Below are positions 23,901 to 38,039 of a stretch of DNA of 64,000 nucleotides, piece after piece. Within the stretch, counting starts at the first letter, position 1, and each line of letters opens with the position of its first letter. Made by a program: the position numbers and the translations under genes. Where the stretch lies: NCBI RefSeq assembly GCF_042242105.1, contig NC_092030.1, forward strand, positions 2,305,501-2,369,500, written 5' to 3'. The notes beneath the pieces were generated by a model, which saw only the letters and a program-made list of their open reading frames with translations, was not told where the DNA came from and searched no databases. This DNA is from Pempheris klunzingeri (taxonomy: Eukaryota > Chordata > Actinopteri > Acropomatiformes > Pempheridae).

Positions 23901-26900
23901 AAAGTTACAAAAAGTCATGGCCAATGCTGTGCACAGTCATATGCTGAGCGCTGCTAGCTGTTAAAACACAGCCACCTTGTTGTACTGATGGCAAAAAGGG
24001 GATTTCTGCACTTTGGCCAAGAGTTCATCAAAACCAGCCCGTTGTAATGCCTCTGCCCATGCAGAACTCAAAAACACTCCACCCTCTTATCTTCATACGG
24101 ACTCAGAGTGGCACCTCTCTCTGGGCCCTGAAGATAGTCCGAGCTGGGCTCTAAGATTACAGGTTTGTTGTTGCACGGCGTACAGCGATGTTCTCAGCAA
24201 GGGATCCTAACATCCAGCTATCTAATTAGGTCAGGAGGAAACTAAAACCAAACCAAACTGGACGCCAGGGAAATTACTTTGATTCTCACATTCTATCAGA
24301 TTGTCTTATCCAAAGTGACTTAAAACAAGTTTGACAGTTGACTAATCATATTGTTGTAGATTGTAAAGTGTAGTGTGACAGTCAAGGCAATGCAATAAGT
24401 ACCTTTATAAGTAGCTTTGAGCAGATAGCAGATAGACGGAGTGATCAGAGATGATAATCAATTTACCATTTGAAGTCATTTTCAAGCAAAAATACCAAAC
24501 ATTCTCTTGTTCCAGACTCTAAAAGAAAGAGTTTGCCACATTCTCTGCTTTATATTAGTGTAAATTGAACACATCTGTTCCTTCCTCTAGTTGTTTGGTC
24601 TGTAAAATGTCAGACGGCTCTTTTGCTGCCTTCATGGAGGAAACTCCACCTTGTGAACCAGGAAATAGCTGCTACCACAAAAGTGACCTGACATTCTTAG
24701 TGTTTTCTAGCTTGTCATGGCTCGTCTGATTATGATAACTAGATAGATTCAGTGCTTTTTAACTAATACAAGTGTGGTGCTGCAATACTGTTGCAACAGA
24801 GAGACAGCCTGTGGGAACCAGATGGTTGGCTCTGACCGAAGCTGGCTGGCTGGCTGGCTGGCTGGCTGGTTGCTGTCCATCTTCAATAAACCCAAAGACA
24901 ACCAATTTCAAAAGGCCTGACTCAGCTGAACTATAGAAAACAGTCTGGTCTCTGACTGGCGGATTCAACAAGATACTGAGATGAGGTCAGAGTGAGAGAC
25001 TACAGTCATCTGTTGCCATGTGATAAGAGAGCTTTTTCAAGCAGGCCGCACTGTTTTCTTTTGCAGGTCGCGTGGCCCAGACGTGCTGTCTGAGGGAGGA
25101 TAGTGGAGGAAAGTGGATAACAGATGTTAGGAGAGTCGCTGCAGTGCTGAATTCCCCAAATGAGCAATTTGAAAACTCATGCAGTCACATTCCTAATAAG
25201 GCAGCTACTTATTTCTTATTGATGGTGTTTGTGGGAACAGTTGACTTCCGACTGTCTCTCACTGGCTTGTTCGTGATTTACATTATTTTGAGTGAAGCAT
25301 CTCATTTCCTGATTGTTTCCGGTTCGGTGTAAACGTAGCACAGGAGATTTAGTTTAGAGATTGTTACTGACACCAAACATGCTTTTACTTTTTAATGTGC
25401 TTTTACTCAAACGTACACAAGATCCATAGAGAGGTGCAGACCACATAGGCCCCAGGTCTTTTACAAGGCCAGTGGTTCACAGTGTGGAGCAGATCCAGTG
25501 TTACCAAACTAATAGTTTTATTTATAAGCTTTGATATTTTTTGGCATCTGCCGTTGAATTTCCCAGCTCTCGTTCTCTCACTGAATCTGTTTTTTGTTGT
25601 AGCAGGTAATTCTTAATTTGTCTCCAACCATTTAGGCTGTTGTTTATTTCTTCAATCCGAATAACCAGCTTAGTTTCCTTGAACACGATCAGCAACCACA
25701 AGTGCCACCTGTTCCTTCCTGAGTCTGTAGCTGACATGTGTTTGTTTACCCCGCTCTTATCTCTTCTCTCTTTAGGAAACTGCCAGCTCAGTGTACCTGG
25801 TAATGGAGGTAAGCCCGCTGTGATGTTTGCCTTTTGTTTGCTCGGCGCTGTATTGTCTCAGCTTTAGCAGGCTGCTCTGACAGGGTCTGGGTTATAATTA
25901 GCCATGTCCTCAGGCACAATGGGGGCGGAGGGGGGGAAGGGTTGCCAGTCAACATCCAAACGCTGCTAGGTTTTTGCTGTGGCTTTATACTATTTACTGG
26001 ATAAATAGCCACAGGTAAAATAATGGTATACTTCACTCCGCTCAGGTTCTAGGAAACAACACAGAGCTAAGTAATGTCCAACATGAGCGGTTGTGGTTTT
26101 AACAATAGGTTCCTTCCTCCAACCTGTTGTGTGTTTCATACATATTGATCATACCTGCAAGGCATGGTGAGAATTCGCCGTCATGCCAGCTCTTCTTGCT
26201 CCGACAACATAGTTGCTCATTTCCATATTTGAATGCATGCACAATGACACTTTTATTGATAGTCTGGTTTTTTTCTGCAGTGGAATAAAGTGTGAACAGC
26301 TCAGACACAACTTCAACATAGAAGTTCTCATGTCCAGCTGATGTTTCTAGCTAGACAACATTTATTAACTATTCCTTATTTGCATGAAGCCCCTTAGGCT
26401 TCAAGTCGCCGGGAGTCTTCCCGGGATCCAGACAGTCCAAACATTCACAGTTTATTTAATTTCCACTATAATGACGACATAATTTTCAAGCTGTTTAATA
26501 TTTTTCCAGAGAGTCAAGAAATTCATATAATATGCTGCTTCAGTAGAACATTAAAATGGTCATTTCTAGTTAAAAACAGAAGCACAGGTGTTAAAGAGCT
26601 TGAAAGGGGCAGCAGATTTCTCCAGCAATAGTTTATTATTACCTTCATTGTTTTATGTTTATATCCATTTCAGAGAAAAGGAAATGACTTGTGGGGCAGC
26701 TTTTCACAGCCTCACCTGTCATAACACTCCTCGTCCTTTGCAGGCTTCATTCTTATTTATGCTGGGAGTGAGAGCGAGGGTATAAATCTGTAGACGCATC
26801 ACTCCTCTGTGAATTACTGCTCTGATCTCTTTTGTTTTCTGGTCCCTTCAGAGACCGGGTGGTGTGAGACACTTATTCACTATCGCTACATGCCAGCCCC

Positions 26901-29900
26901 CCATATTATGTGTGTTTGCTAATGTTATTCCTTCTTTTCTCTTCTCTTCTCATCTCTCTCTCTCTCTCTTCCTGTCTCTCTTTCTAATCCCAGTACTGCA
27001 ATGGGGGTGACCTTGCTGACTATCTACACTGTAAGTGCAACAATTCATCTGCTAAAAGTGCATGAAAAACAGTCAGTGAAAGCCTCGGTCATAAATGTGT
27101 CCAAGCAAAGGAGGTGAAAACCAGACATTTGAAATATTATTCTATACAAGCAATCCAACAAAGCTACACCCAGATTTCACAGGGCGGCAGTGTTAGTTGT
27201 TGTTCTGTTGTTCCTGATGTGAACTGATCAGAGTGGAGCTCTAAAGTCTCAGTGAGTGCAAATAAAAGGGCCCAACTTAACAGTAAAATGTACGCCCAAG
27301 GCTGGAGCAGCCTATTATCTGGGGCAAATTTGGCACTTCAGTAACCGCCTGAAGAACTTTGGAGGACCTGGAACTGAAAATAGACTTTGACACGCAGTGT
27401 GATAAAACCACAGAGAAACGCCTGTGCTGGGCTCCTCCGTCCTTCACACATACTGTATGTGGGACATGTCGTTCATCTCATACAGACGGTACACTGCCTT
27501 TAGCAAACATGCTTTTGACTCAACACACACGGCAAGCAAACTAGTAAAATCATGTCGTTAAAATTATTCTGTCCAGGTTTGCCATATCTCATAAATAGCA
27601 GGGCTCTGAATAGATGCTACACCCAACTTGCCTGAGGTGGGACTTTGTCAGCGGGGGCAGGGTGGGAAATGAGACATCAGCCACTGGCCGTTTGTAGACA
27701 AATTCTAGCTGTAGCTGCTAACTGTGTCTGTCCGGTACCCAGAGTCTAAATAGAGGACCTATTCCAGTAATAGTCTCTGCCTGTGTGGTTAAAAAAAAGA
27801 TTCATAAGTGGTTTTTGGATCCACTGTCGGCTGTGGTCAGTGAATCAAACGTTTTCCTGGCCCAAGTCGAGTCTGAGTTTGGCTTTAAATATCTGTTGGA
27901 AGTGAGGTGGAGTCATAGTCTGACTCCAGGAAGGACTGGAAATCCAGTGTGACTCGTCATTCACACCCAATCTGTCTACTACACCCCCCCCCACACACAC
28001 ACACACCCTACATCAGTAGTTAATGTTACATGTACTGTAGCATATGAGAATCACTATGTACACCTAGTACACTAAAGTTAATCAACCATTAATCATTTGC
28101 CTCTTGTTCATCTGCAGCCAAGGGCACGCTGAGTGAGGACACTATTCGGGTTTTCCTGCAGCAGATTGCAGGGGCCATGAGGGTCCTACAGGCCAAAGGC
28201 ATAATCCACAGGGACCTCAAACCTCAGAACATCCTGCTCTCCTACCCACCAGGACGCAAGTCGCACTCCAACAACACCTGCATCAAGATTGGTAGGTTCT
28301 GTGAGTGTGATGTGAGCATGACGTGTTGGCATGTGAACGTTTTTATCGGCAGCTGTCTGACACTCACGATGGTGATCAGTAATAATATTATTTCATAGAA
28401 CCATCTATTATGCAAAGTTTTAATGTCTTTTCAACATAAATATGTGTCCCTGGTGTGTCAACAGATCACCAAACTCTGAGAAAAGACCGTCCGCTCTCTT
28501 TTTCTGCGGCTCCGTCTGTTAGTAAACCCGCCCACTGAAAACCTCCTGAATCCACCTCGCTGTCCGCCATTGTGTTTTTTTCCTCACCAACACCAGCTCC
28601 TGGTAACACAAAGATGTTGAATGCAAAAGCAAAGCAGCAGACTGTTCGTTTCTTCTGAAATGGAGCGTTCACACAGGATGAAAGCAGCTGCAGCAGCCAT
28701 GTTGGGTACAAAACCATGTAAGCCTGTTCTAGCAGGACCTCCAAATACAAGTGAGACCTTTAAAATGAGCAGAATATGGGACATTTGAACAGGAAAGGCT
28801 CTGGACCCTCGACAGGAAACTGATTGAATCTCATGAAGCAGCACAAAATACAGGCAGTTTTACGTCAACAGGACCTAATAATGACTTCCCCACAGTAATT
28901 TATTGTAATTCTAAACTCATTAGAGGACATTAATTAAATCATATACAGAATTTTGGATTTTTCTCAGCAGGTTTGGTCGTCGTAAAATCTGCTGAAAAAA
29001 TAAAAAACCAAGCAAGAGAAAATCTGTTCACAGATACATGATGTATGTGTGTCATCGGCTTCAAGTCTGGCCCAACAAATGTTACAACTAATAATCACAA
29101 CAATGAAATGTGTCATGACCAAGCACACAGAGTGTGTGTGTGTCGTTCAGCTGTTTGGAAACTCTGCTAATCCTTAAGCCTATTAATTCCTGTTCCTCTG
29201 GAGAGAATTGATTGCCCTGTGGGAGTCTGAGCCCTTTGTCAGTCCCAGTCACTGCAGAATATCATCATCCTCGTGACTCTGGGACATGGGGTTGATTACT
29301 ATGTACGCTGTATACTATGGTTTGAAACTGGAGATGACAATACCAGACTGACAGTCTCACCTGGGCATGCGCAAAGTGGATCATCCTTCCTCCTTGACTA
29401 CACGTCAACTGTCACTGCATCCAGCAGAGAAAATGTCAGAGAGGAGCAATGCTGATGTCATTCCATCCCCTGAAAAAGACATTAAAATCAGCAGTGTAGA
29501 ATTTCAGTAGATATCTCAAAAACGTTCAGGGGCTTGTCCTGGAGGACATTCGGTGTCCCCAGTTTAATCCCCAACAAAAAAAGTCTCCATCTTTATTTAC
29601 TTTCCAAAATCATGTTATCTTTTGTGCATTCCAGGGAATATAAATCAGACTGCTGTGGGTTTATATCTTTTAAGAATGGGATTTATGTTTCATTTTTCTC
29701 TTATTTCGTCAGTTTTTGTCGTTCTCTGTGTATTTTCTCTAAGTGATACAGCTGCATTCACTTCCAGCCAAATGACAACTCATCTTTTCTTGGTTTCTCT
29801 TGTCCTTTCCTCCTTCACTTTCTCTCTCCGTAGCGGACTTTGGCTTCGCCAGGTACCTTCAGAACAACATGATGGCGGCAACACTCTGTGGGTCCCCGAT

Positions 29901-32900
29901 GTACATGGTGAGCACGGTTTGTTGTTTTATAGACGTGAGAGGAAAAATGCCAGAATACACCAGTGATTTAGCTGGTTGTCAAATCCAATCAAATGCTCAA
30001 AGTCACCGAAAGGTTTCTTCATCTTTAATTGAAAAATAAGATGCTTTGTCATTTCTGAGAGTTATTTCTTAATCTCGTGTTAGCTGAACAGAGTCTCTAA
30101 AACAAAGCAGCATGGGTAACACCATCTCATTTATAGTTCATCAAAGAGTTCTAAAGTGTCTTTATTTGTTTGTTACCAGGCTCCTGAGGTCATTATGTCC
30201 CAAAACTATGATGCCAAGGCTGACTTGTGGAGTATAGGAACCATAGTCTTTCAGTGCCTGACTGGGAAAGCTCCTTTTCAGGTAAACACTCCACTTTCAC
30301 AGGTTGTATGCTGATTCATTCACGCCTACATTTTAGAGCAATATTTCCTGCTTCTCACATATTTGCCTACACTGTAATGTGGGACGGGCCGAATCAACAC
30401 TCTAAAACAACAGTCCTCATGTTTCAGATGGGCTTCATGTATCTTTCGCTGTTTCTTCTTTAATGAGTGTGCTTTTGCTGAGGAATGAGCTCGTGAACAA
30501 TGTGCACATAAGCGTGTTTGTCATTTGGCACAAGATAATCAAATTGTAACAAATATTTGAATGTGATTAAACTGATGACACTGTGCAGTAAATTAACATT
30601 GCAGAATGTTCCTTTAACATGTTGTCATCTTTGCCTCAGCTGATGTGAACGATGCTGTGAAAGATAAAGACAAACTACCATATCTGAACTGGTCCAGCAG
30701 CATTTCTGAAATGACATGTTAGAGCGTGTGGTTTTGTGTCTGCACTGACAGCAGCTTGTTGTTATTGGTGCCTGTCTATGAAGCAAAGAGTAAAACTTCG
30801 ATCTGTGCAGTTGCAGCATACTGTGTCATAAAAATGTACACTAGGAAAAGGTGGTGTGACTGCGAGTGCACATGCAGATGCTTACATTTGTGACATTTCT
30901 GTGTTTTCAACCATTTCTCTGATGTTTTGTCACCTTTAGGCTAGCAGTCCCCAAGACCTGCGGCTGTTCTATGAAAAAAACAAGACTCTCAGCCCCAAGT
31001 AAGGAGTAACAGTGGGATGACGATGGGTTTAATCATATGTGATCAACAGATGTTCAAGGAAAAGACTGAAAAACTCATTGAAGTTCATCTTTTTTTCTGC
31101 ATTTCTTTTATGGGTTTTGATTATCAGAAATGAGAAACTGTGCTGTGCTACATCTTCACAATAGAGTGTGTTTGTTGTATAATTTCAACTGTAATCAAGT
31201 TATTTTTTCTGCACAGCAGCACACACTTATCGTGGTGTTATCTGTTCTTAGCATCCCCAGAGAGACTTCAAGCCATTTGAGGCACCTGCTGCTGGGTCTG
31301 CTGCAGCGCAACCACAAGGACCGCATGGACTTTGGTCAGCACACATCAAGCATGGGACAGTGAATGAAACAGTGAATGGTGTCGATGCAGACACACGCTG
31401 ATAACTTACTCATATAGCATTTCATAAATACTTACGTAGTCACATTACCCAGACAGCAAATGTAATAAATATCCCTGTGAATGTGAAGGTTGAATGTTGG
31501 TTCACTACTTCTAACTAATTGTTTCTTCTTGTGTTGTTGCTAGATGAGTTTTTTAGTCATCCTTTCCTGGAGGCTAGCTCATCCATCAAAAAGGGTAAGT
31601 CAATAAACGCAAAGACAGCCACATGGTGATGCATACATAATAAAAAAAAAAAAAGCCTAAATGTGTAGCCAGCAAAACAGCACAGACGTGACACGACAGG
31701 TGCCCCGTGAACCGTTCTTGTAAACAAAGATTTCCTGTTTACGTTCAGTGTTTCTCACCAAAACCACATTGTGTGTTGTCGAGGCGTCTAAGGAATGTCT
31801 TGCATTTCGTTACAGCAACTCCCACTGTGTCCATGACCTGCTTCCCAAGCTCTGCGTCAGCCAGCTCGTGCAGCAGCTCGTCCACCTCTCACCTCGCCTC
31901 ACCACCGGTTTGTGTTTATTATTCCTGTATTCTCTCCCCCGTTTTCCTCTTTGTTTCTCCGTCTGTGCCGGAGTGAAGAGGCTGTGTTTTGAAGTGCAGC
32001 CACAAAAGCCAACCAAGTCGACACCTATTTGGCTTTTTCTCACCATCTTTGTGCTTTTATTATTTCTTTTTTTGCTTTCTTTCTTCGTTCATCTGCTGCT
32101 TTCTGTCTCGCTGTTTCTGCAGCAGTCTCTTGCTGAGGGTCAGCATTTGCGTGCTAAAGCTCTGGCCTCCCCTACCCAAGAAGCCGCTGGTTTTCTCCTC
32201 AAGGACTCGTCGGGAGGGGGCGGCAGCAGCAAGAACTCCTCCTCCTGTGACACAGATGACTTTGTCATGGTGCCTGCTCACTTCACCAGTAAGCTGGAAG
32301 TTACCTAAATGTCAAATGCAGCTGTGCACAGTCTCAGCCATGAGTTCAGCTCTGTGGAGTTACTGCTAAAGTACTTGAAGTCATAGACCAGCTTTCATGT
32401 GAGCTCTGCTCTATCTAGACATAGATTCTCTGTCATTATTTTCAGGTCTCTGTTCTTAATGTACATTTTCCTTGTAATATAATGCACAATATATTTGATT
32501 CTCCTGGTTTTCCAGCAGGTGAGCTGACATGTGAGAGTAAAGTGCTGCCAGACAGCCTGATGAACAGCGGGTAAGGAGCGAGCACTGGCTATCATAGATT
32601 GCCATCACCTGTTTTACACCAATTTGACTGGGTGGCTGTGTGATACTGTCACAGAATACAGCTGATTAAGGAGGATATTTGGATATGTAGTTACGCAGTT
32701 CTCTCCTCTTTAAGCAGTTCTCTTCTGGCTTCTGCTGGTCTGTGTAGTCAAGCCAAATCACCACCACACTCACCTTCCTACAGCGGATCTCCAAGTCCCA
32801 TCAGGTAGCCACTCAAACCTGAATGTTTGGTTGTGGTGCTGTGTAGCAAGACTCTGTAAGATATGGAATTTATTAATGGTAGAAAAGGGAGCAGCAATGG

Positions 32901-35900
32901 TTGTGTAGATTAGATTAGCCCCATTATTCAAGTAAGGGTAGATCTCAGCGTTTCATCTGCATAAACATTATATTATGTATTAGAAATGGTGAAAATCAAG
33001 CAAGTTGAGGAAATAGATATCGACTTATTTAACCTCAGATCATGTCCTGTTATCCATACACACATTGTAATGTTTGTTTTCACATTACAAACATTGTACA
33101 GGTTTGGCAGGATTGTCGCTCACAGGATATCTCTCCTCCAAACATATATGTAGTTCTTATTGAAAGTGTTAAATTTCTCTCTCCTCAGTGGTCTAACTGT
33201 TTCCCTCTGCACTCTGTGTTCTTCTCACTGTTGTTGGCAGACCCAGTGAGTTCTCTGGAGGTAACTATGGAAACCACGGTCAGTCATTGCCTATCCCGGT
33301 CCCCACTCAGCTCCAGAACTACCAGCGCATGGAGCAGAATCTCCATACTACCAAACAGGATGGCTCACCACGGTCTGTACCCACAAGCACAGACACGCAG
33401 CACATTTGCATTAACGTTTAAAATTGCCCGCAGTGACTCATTAACTCTATATCGTCAGGCTGTCGACACCGGTGCGCCGTTGCAGCAGTGGAAGCTTTCT
33501 GGGCTTTGCTCGGACCGGGCCGTCGCCACCCTACGGGCAGGGCGCAGTCGCCACCAATCGAAGGCTTTCCCTGGGAGGCGCCAGACCTTTCCAGTTCTCC
33601 CCTCAAGGTAGCTCACAGGCTAGCCCTCACGTTATAAACCACTATCACAGATGCAGATCACAGCTTTTCTATACTGTATCTACACCTTGAATGAAAATGT
33701 GGACCGTGTAGAATGATCAGAGACTAAATCTGTGTTTGACAAGAAAAAAAAAACATTTTAGATCATATAAGATCATATAAAAAGTACATTTTATATGATC
33801 CTTATTTTCTCATCTCACCGTGACGAAGAAATCAACTACAGACAAAGAGCAAAATAAGGCTGTGGATAGCATTTGACAAGGTTTCTGGGTCAAAGTGCTC
33901 AGAAGTTTTGGAAGTTATCGGTTGTGAAAATGAACCAACCAACAGCACAAACACTCTCCTCACCACCGGTCGCCTCATGCTGGCACCGTCCCTCAGCTGT
34001 CTGAACGTGGAGCCAGCAGGGCAGCGGGGGAGTGAGGCAGGACTTGTCCATCTCTGCTGTCTCTTAGTAGACTTGTTGTCTTGCCATCTTGTCATGACAT
34101 TTCATTTGGCGATGCCACCTGCTGTGTAAAAGCAGAAATGTACTGACCGTCTCCTGTCACACAGCTCCTCAGCACGCCGAACCCCGGCTGAGCCCTCAGC
34201 AACACCCACAGACGACAGGCCTGGGCACGCGGCTCCACAGTGCCCCCTGTTTGCTGGAGTGCGCCAGTGGTGGCGGCAGGCAAAAGATCAGGAAGCAGCA
34301 CTCTGACCCGGTCGTGGCCCCCTCGACGGGCCTGATGACTGTCCGCCCTCTACACTCTTCCCCCAGGCTCAGTGAGCTGATGCAGCGTAGCCCCCTTCCC
34401 ACTATCCTGGGCTCCCCCTCCAGGGTGAGTCATCTGTGTGTGTGTGTGTGTTTGAGACAGAAAGAAAAAATCTGTGTGTTTAATTCCCTTGACATACACA
34501 GAGCAGGAAAAGACTACCAAGCAGCTTAAACAAACCTCCGGTACTTCTCCCCCTCTCCCTCTTGTCTGTGGGCTCAGACCATCCCTCCGTTCGAATTCCC
34601 CAAGCCTCCCAGCTCTCCAAACCTTGTGACCTTCCTGACGCAGCAGGGTTTGGTTATCGGCTCCCCTTGCAGCAGGACTGCCTCAACAGAGCCCAGAGAC
34701 CCGGGACAACAAGCACCTTCACAGGTCACCCAACCCGCTCACTGCATCCCCAGACTGAATGATGATGCCAAGGGTTTTGGAAGGTTAGATTACTGTTCTT
34801 GCTGTTGTTTCCTGTTTGTTATGTTGACCGTGATGGTGCTCTTTATCCAGAGGGAATTGTTTGCCCACAGGTACATGATAAACAGCAGTGCTTGTGTAAT
34901 AGCTGCTGAATTGGGGGCTGGGGGGCTCTCGTGCGTTGCTGGGCTTCAATTTTGGTTTTATAATAATATAATGCTTTTCATTTATATAGCATTTTTCTGA
35001 ACAATGTCACAAAGTACTTCACAAAAAGAAAAGAACACCAGACAAGGCAGAGGAAAAAGAAATGAGAGACCATATAAAATACTTCCAAAAGCTTTTACAA
35101 ATTAAAGAGTTTTTAAAAGAAACTAGTGGATGAGTGTGTTCCAAAATGTGGGGGCTCTAATAACAAATGCCTGATCACCCTAAGTGACCATCCATGACCT
35201 GGGAGTGACTAGCAGGGCTTCATCCACAGCTCTAAATGGCTGAGAGAGGGGACTTACCAGGGCAATAAATCAGACATGAATGAAGCTGCAGTGTCGATTA
35301 AAGCCTTAAAAGTGAGCAATAAGATTTTAAAGTGAGTGTGAAGTTTAATGGCAAGCCAATGAAAGGGGGGGGGGGCAGCGCAGGGCTGATGTGATCTGCC
35401 TTTTAGTTGCACTGATTCCCTCATCACATGCAGTGTAGCTGATTGTTTGGTTATTTATGAAGCTTTTTTTTTTTTACAGTGAGTAAATTACTTTGCATAA
35501 AGCAGAAGCTGGAGATGTGTAGTATTTGGATAACCTGATTACTCTCAGCTTTGAAGAAAGAAGGTCTAGATGGGGGTTATGAACCTAATGGAGTGGACAG
35601 AATAATAAAATGGATGGAGGAAATAGACGGCTAGTAAACGTGGATGTTTGCCTTACTCACACCGTGACCATGTTGTGATGTGTCTGCTTCCCGTCTCTTC
35701 GCTGCAGGTCTCAGAGTGCCGGCCGTCTGTCTGACATGCTGCTGATGGCTGCGTTTGGACCGGGAGGACTTGTGGGTGACCGAGGGAGCGCAGAGAACCT
35801 GACTTGTGAAAAAGCCATAGATATAACAGGTAGGAGTGTTTGTCCGCTGACATCAGCAAACACATGCGTGTCGTTTGTATTCATGTGTCTGTGTCCATCA

Positions 35901-37991
35901 TGTGCCAGATTTATTTCAGTCATATGCATATTAAAAACCTCCTTCCAAGCTGCCATAACAGTGGATTCATTTTCACGTAACGGCATCAGTGTGTTGATAA
36001 TGTATCACAGGAGAACAGAATGTGATACAAATGAAAATGATCAATGACATATACAGCCGTATTGTCGGGCCTGTCCGTCATCCTCCCTGACTGTCTGTCT
36101 GTCATTGATCTTCTCTGCCCTCTAGTGACCCCTGGTGGTGGGGGAGGCCTTGCACCCGGCTCCGGCAGTCCAGCACAGGTGGTCTTCACTGTGGGCTCCC
36201 CCCCCAGTGGCAGCACCCCACCTCATACCTCCAGACAGAGGAAATACTCAGGTAGCACACATACAGCACACAGAAGCTGTTACTGTCATTGTCCATGATG
36301 GGGAAATGTAATTAATTGTCATAAAGGTAAACAGCAGTTTTATTTTTCTCCTGGCCAAGATTTATATGAAGCCCAACTGTGGAGAGATGTAGTTACATTT
36401 AGGAAGTAATAAGCCAAATGACAAACACACAATTTCCAATTGGTAATTGGCACTCTGAGTGTTTATGAAAAGAAAAATGCATGGTGCTGCAGGCAGATGT
36501 TGATCATTAACTGAAACGCATCTCCACTTACCACGGTGGTTGGCTACAAGCATGAATGCCAAAAACAACAAGCAGCATAGGTGGGAGAAATGCAGTCCAC
36601 CCACTATCACTTCAATGTGTTCATCAGGTGTTGTGTGCGCAGACTTAGCTGTTCAGCCATCTTTGACATCTCTTTTTCCTCATTCCTCCAGGCTCGTTCA
36701 CTTCAATCAGCCCCGCAGGCTCCTTCTCGAACCGCCACCCCCAGACAGGCACCTACCTGGACGGCTTTGAGGCTCCTTCTAGTCCTCGCTACAGTTTCAC
36801 TGATCCTATCACAGCCAACATGGGCGGTCCTGTAACCTTTGAGCCTCCTGAGCTGCCTGAGGAGACACTGATGGAGGTGGGAAGCAGGTTCTACACATAG
36901 CTCTGGAAACTAGTGAAAACTGAGTCACCCCTTAGAGCCTCTATTTTCTCTCTACTTATGCAGCAATGACTTCTTTTGTTATTGAAAAGAAGAATCCCTC
37001 TCGACAGTGTGGACTGTGAGGAAAAGACCGTATAGTTTAGTGGAAGTGTCTTTAGCTCAAGTCATAGTGGCAAAAACAGCCTAAGGGGGAATAATGAAAT
37101 GCACTGAATGACCTGACTCTTGTTAATGTTTGTGTTCTTTTCATGAATGCAGACTGGATGCAAAGTCACATTGTAGTGTCCTCTGTTTAAAATTCTGTCT
37201 GTGGATCATCTCTTTCTTCCTGCCCCTGTCCCCCCCTGAGTGCAGCAGGAGCATACAGACACTGTGCAGAGCCTACGTTTCACATTGGATTTCGCCCGCT
37301 GTCTGATGGAGGTGGCTGGAGCCCGTGGGGCTGAAGTGATGGGGGACGTTTCACATCCCTCACTCCACCAGCAGCAGAGCCTGGTAGCAGATCAGATAAG
37401 CTCCCTGAGCCGAGAGTGGAGGTAGGGCTGCGTGACTTTAAAATGATATAATCGTCTGTGCACCGTGCTTAGTGACAAATATCTTTACAGATACAAAACC
37501 TTTACTCCTGAGCCAACTCAGAAGTGTTGACTGAAATATGTCAAATTTGATGCTGCCTGGTATAACACAAGCTTGAATGCATTTTTGCACCTGAGCAATC
37601 AAAGACATGCTGACATGAATACAATGAAAAAAGTGTGTACAATGTGAAGTGTAGAGAAAGATTTTATAACTGCAGAATTTGGGAAAAACAAACCCCATAA
37701 AACAATATTATCAAACTCATGTGCAAAGACTTTGGTCTGAACTCTGGCCCTCAGGAGCCACGACGGCTGGTCAGAGATAGTCGTCACCCTCACTTCAACA
37801 ATCTAGTTGCCACTAGCTGGTTGCATTCCAGTTTTCTCACTTGTGGTTGTCTGTAATGGTTTTAGGTATTTAGTTGTGATGGTAAGGGGCTGGGTAGTGC
37901 ATTATGTCAATGTCCTCATAACTATAGACATAAGTGTATGAACACTTGGGGAGGGTTAGGTTTAGGTAAGTGACGGACTGTTTGTGTGTTT

Positions 37992-38039
<48 letters not shown>

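Larger units (their letters stand above)
20985..31594 (+). other. ulk1: ulk1 exons encoding the protein kinase domain
   Basis: Exons 1-11 encode residues 1 to about 280. All catalytic residues are intact: ATP-binding Lys39 in VAVKCINK, catalytic Asp131 in [10 protein letters not shown], metal-binding Asp158 in ADFGFAR, and APE in the form MAPEV after the SPMYM segment. Numbering is seven below human ULK1 because the fish protein begins at METV. Activation-loop Thr173 corresponds to human Thr180, so an active kinase is expected. Confidence 0.9.
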
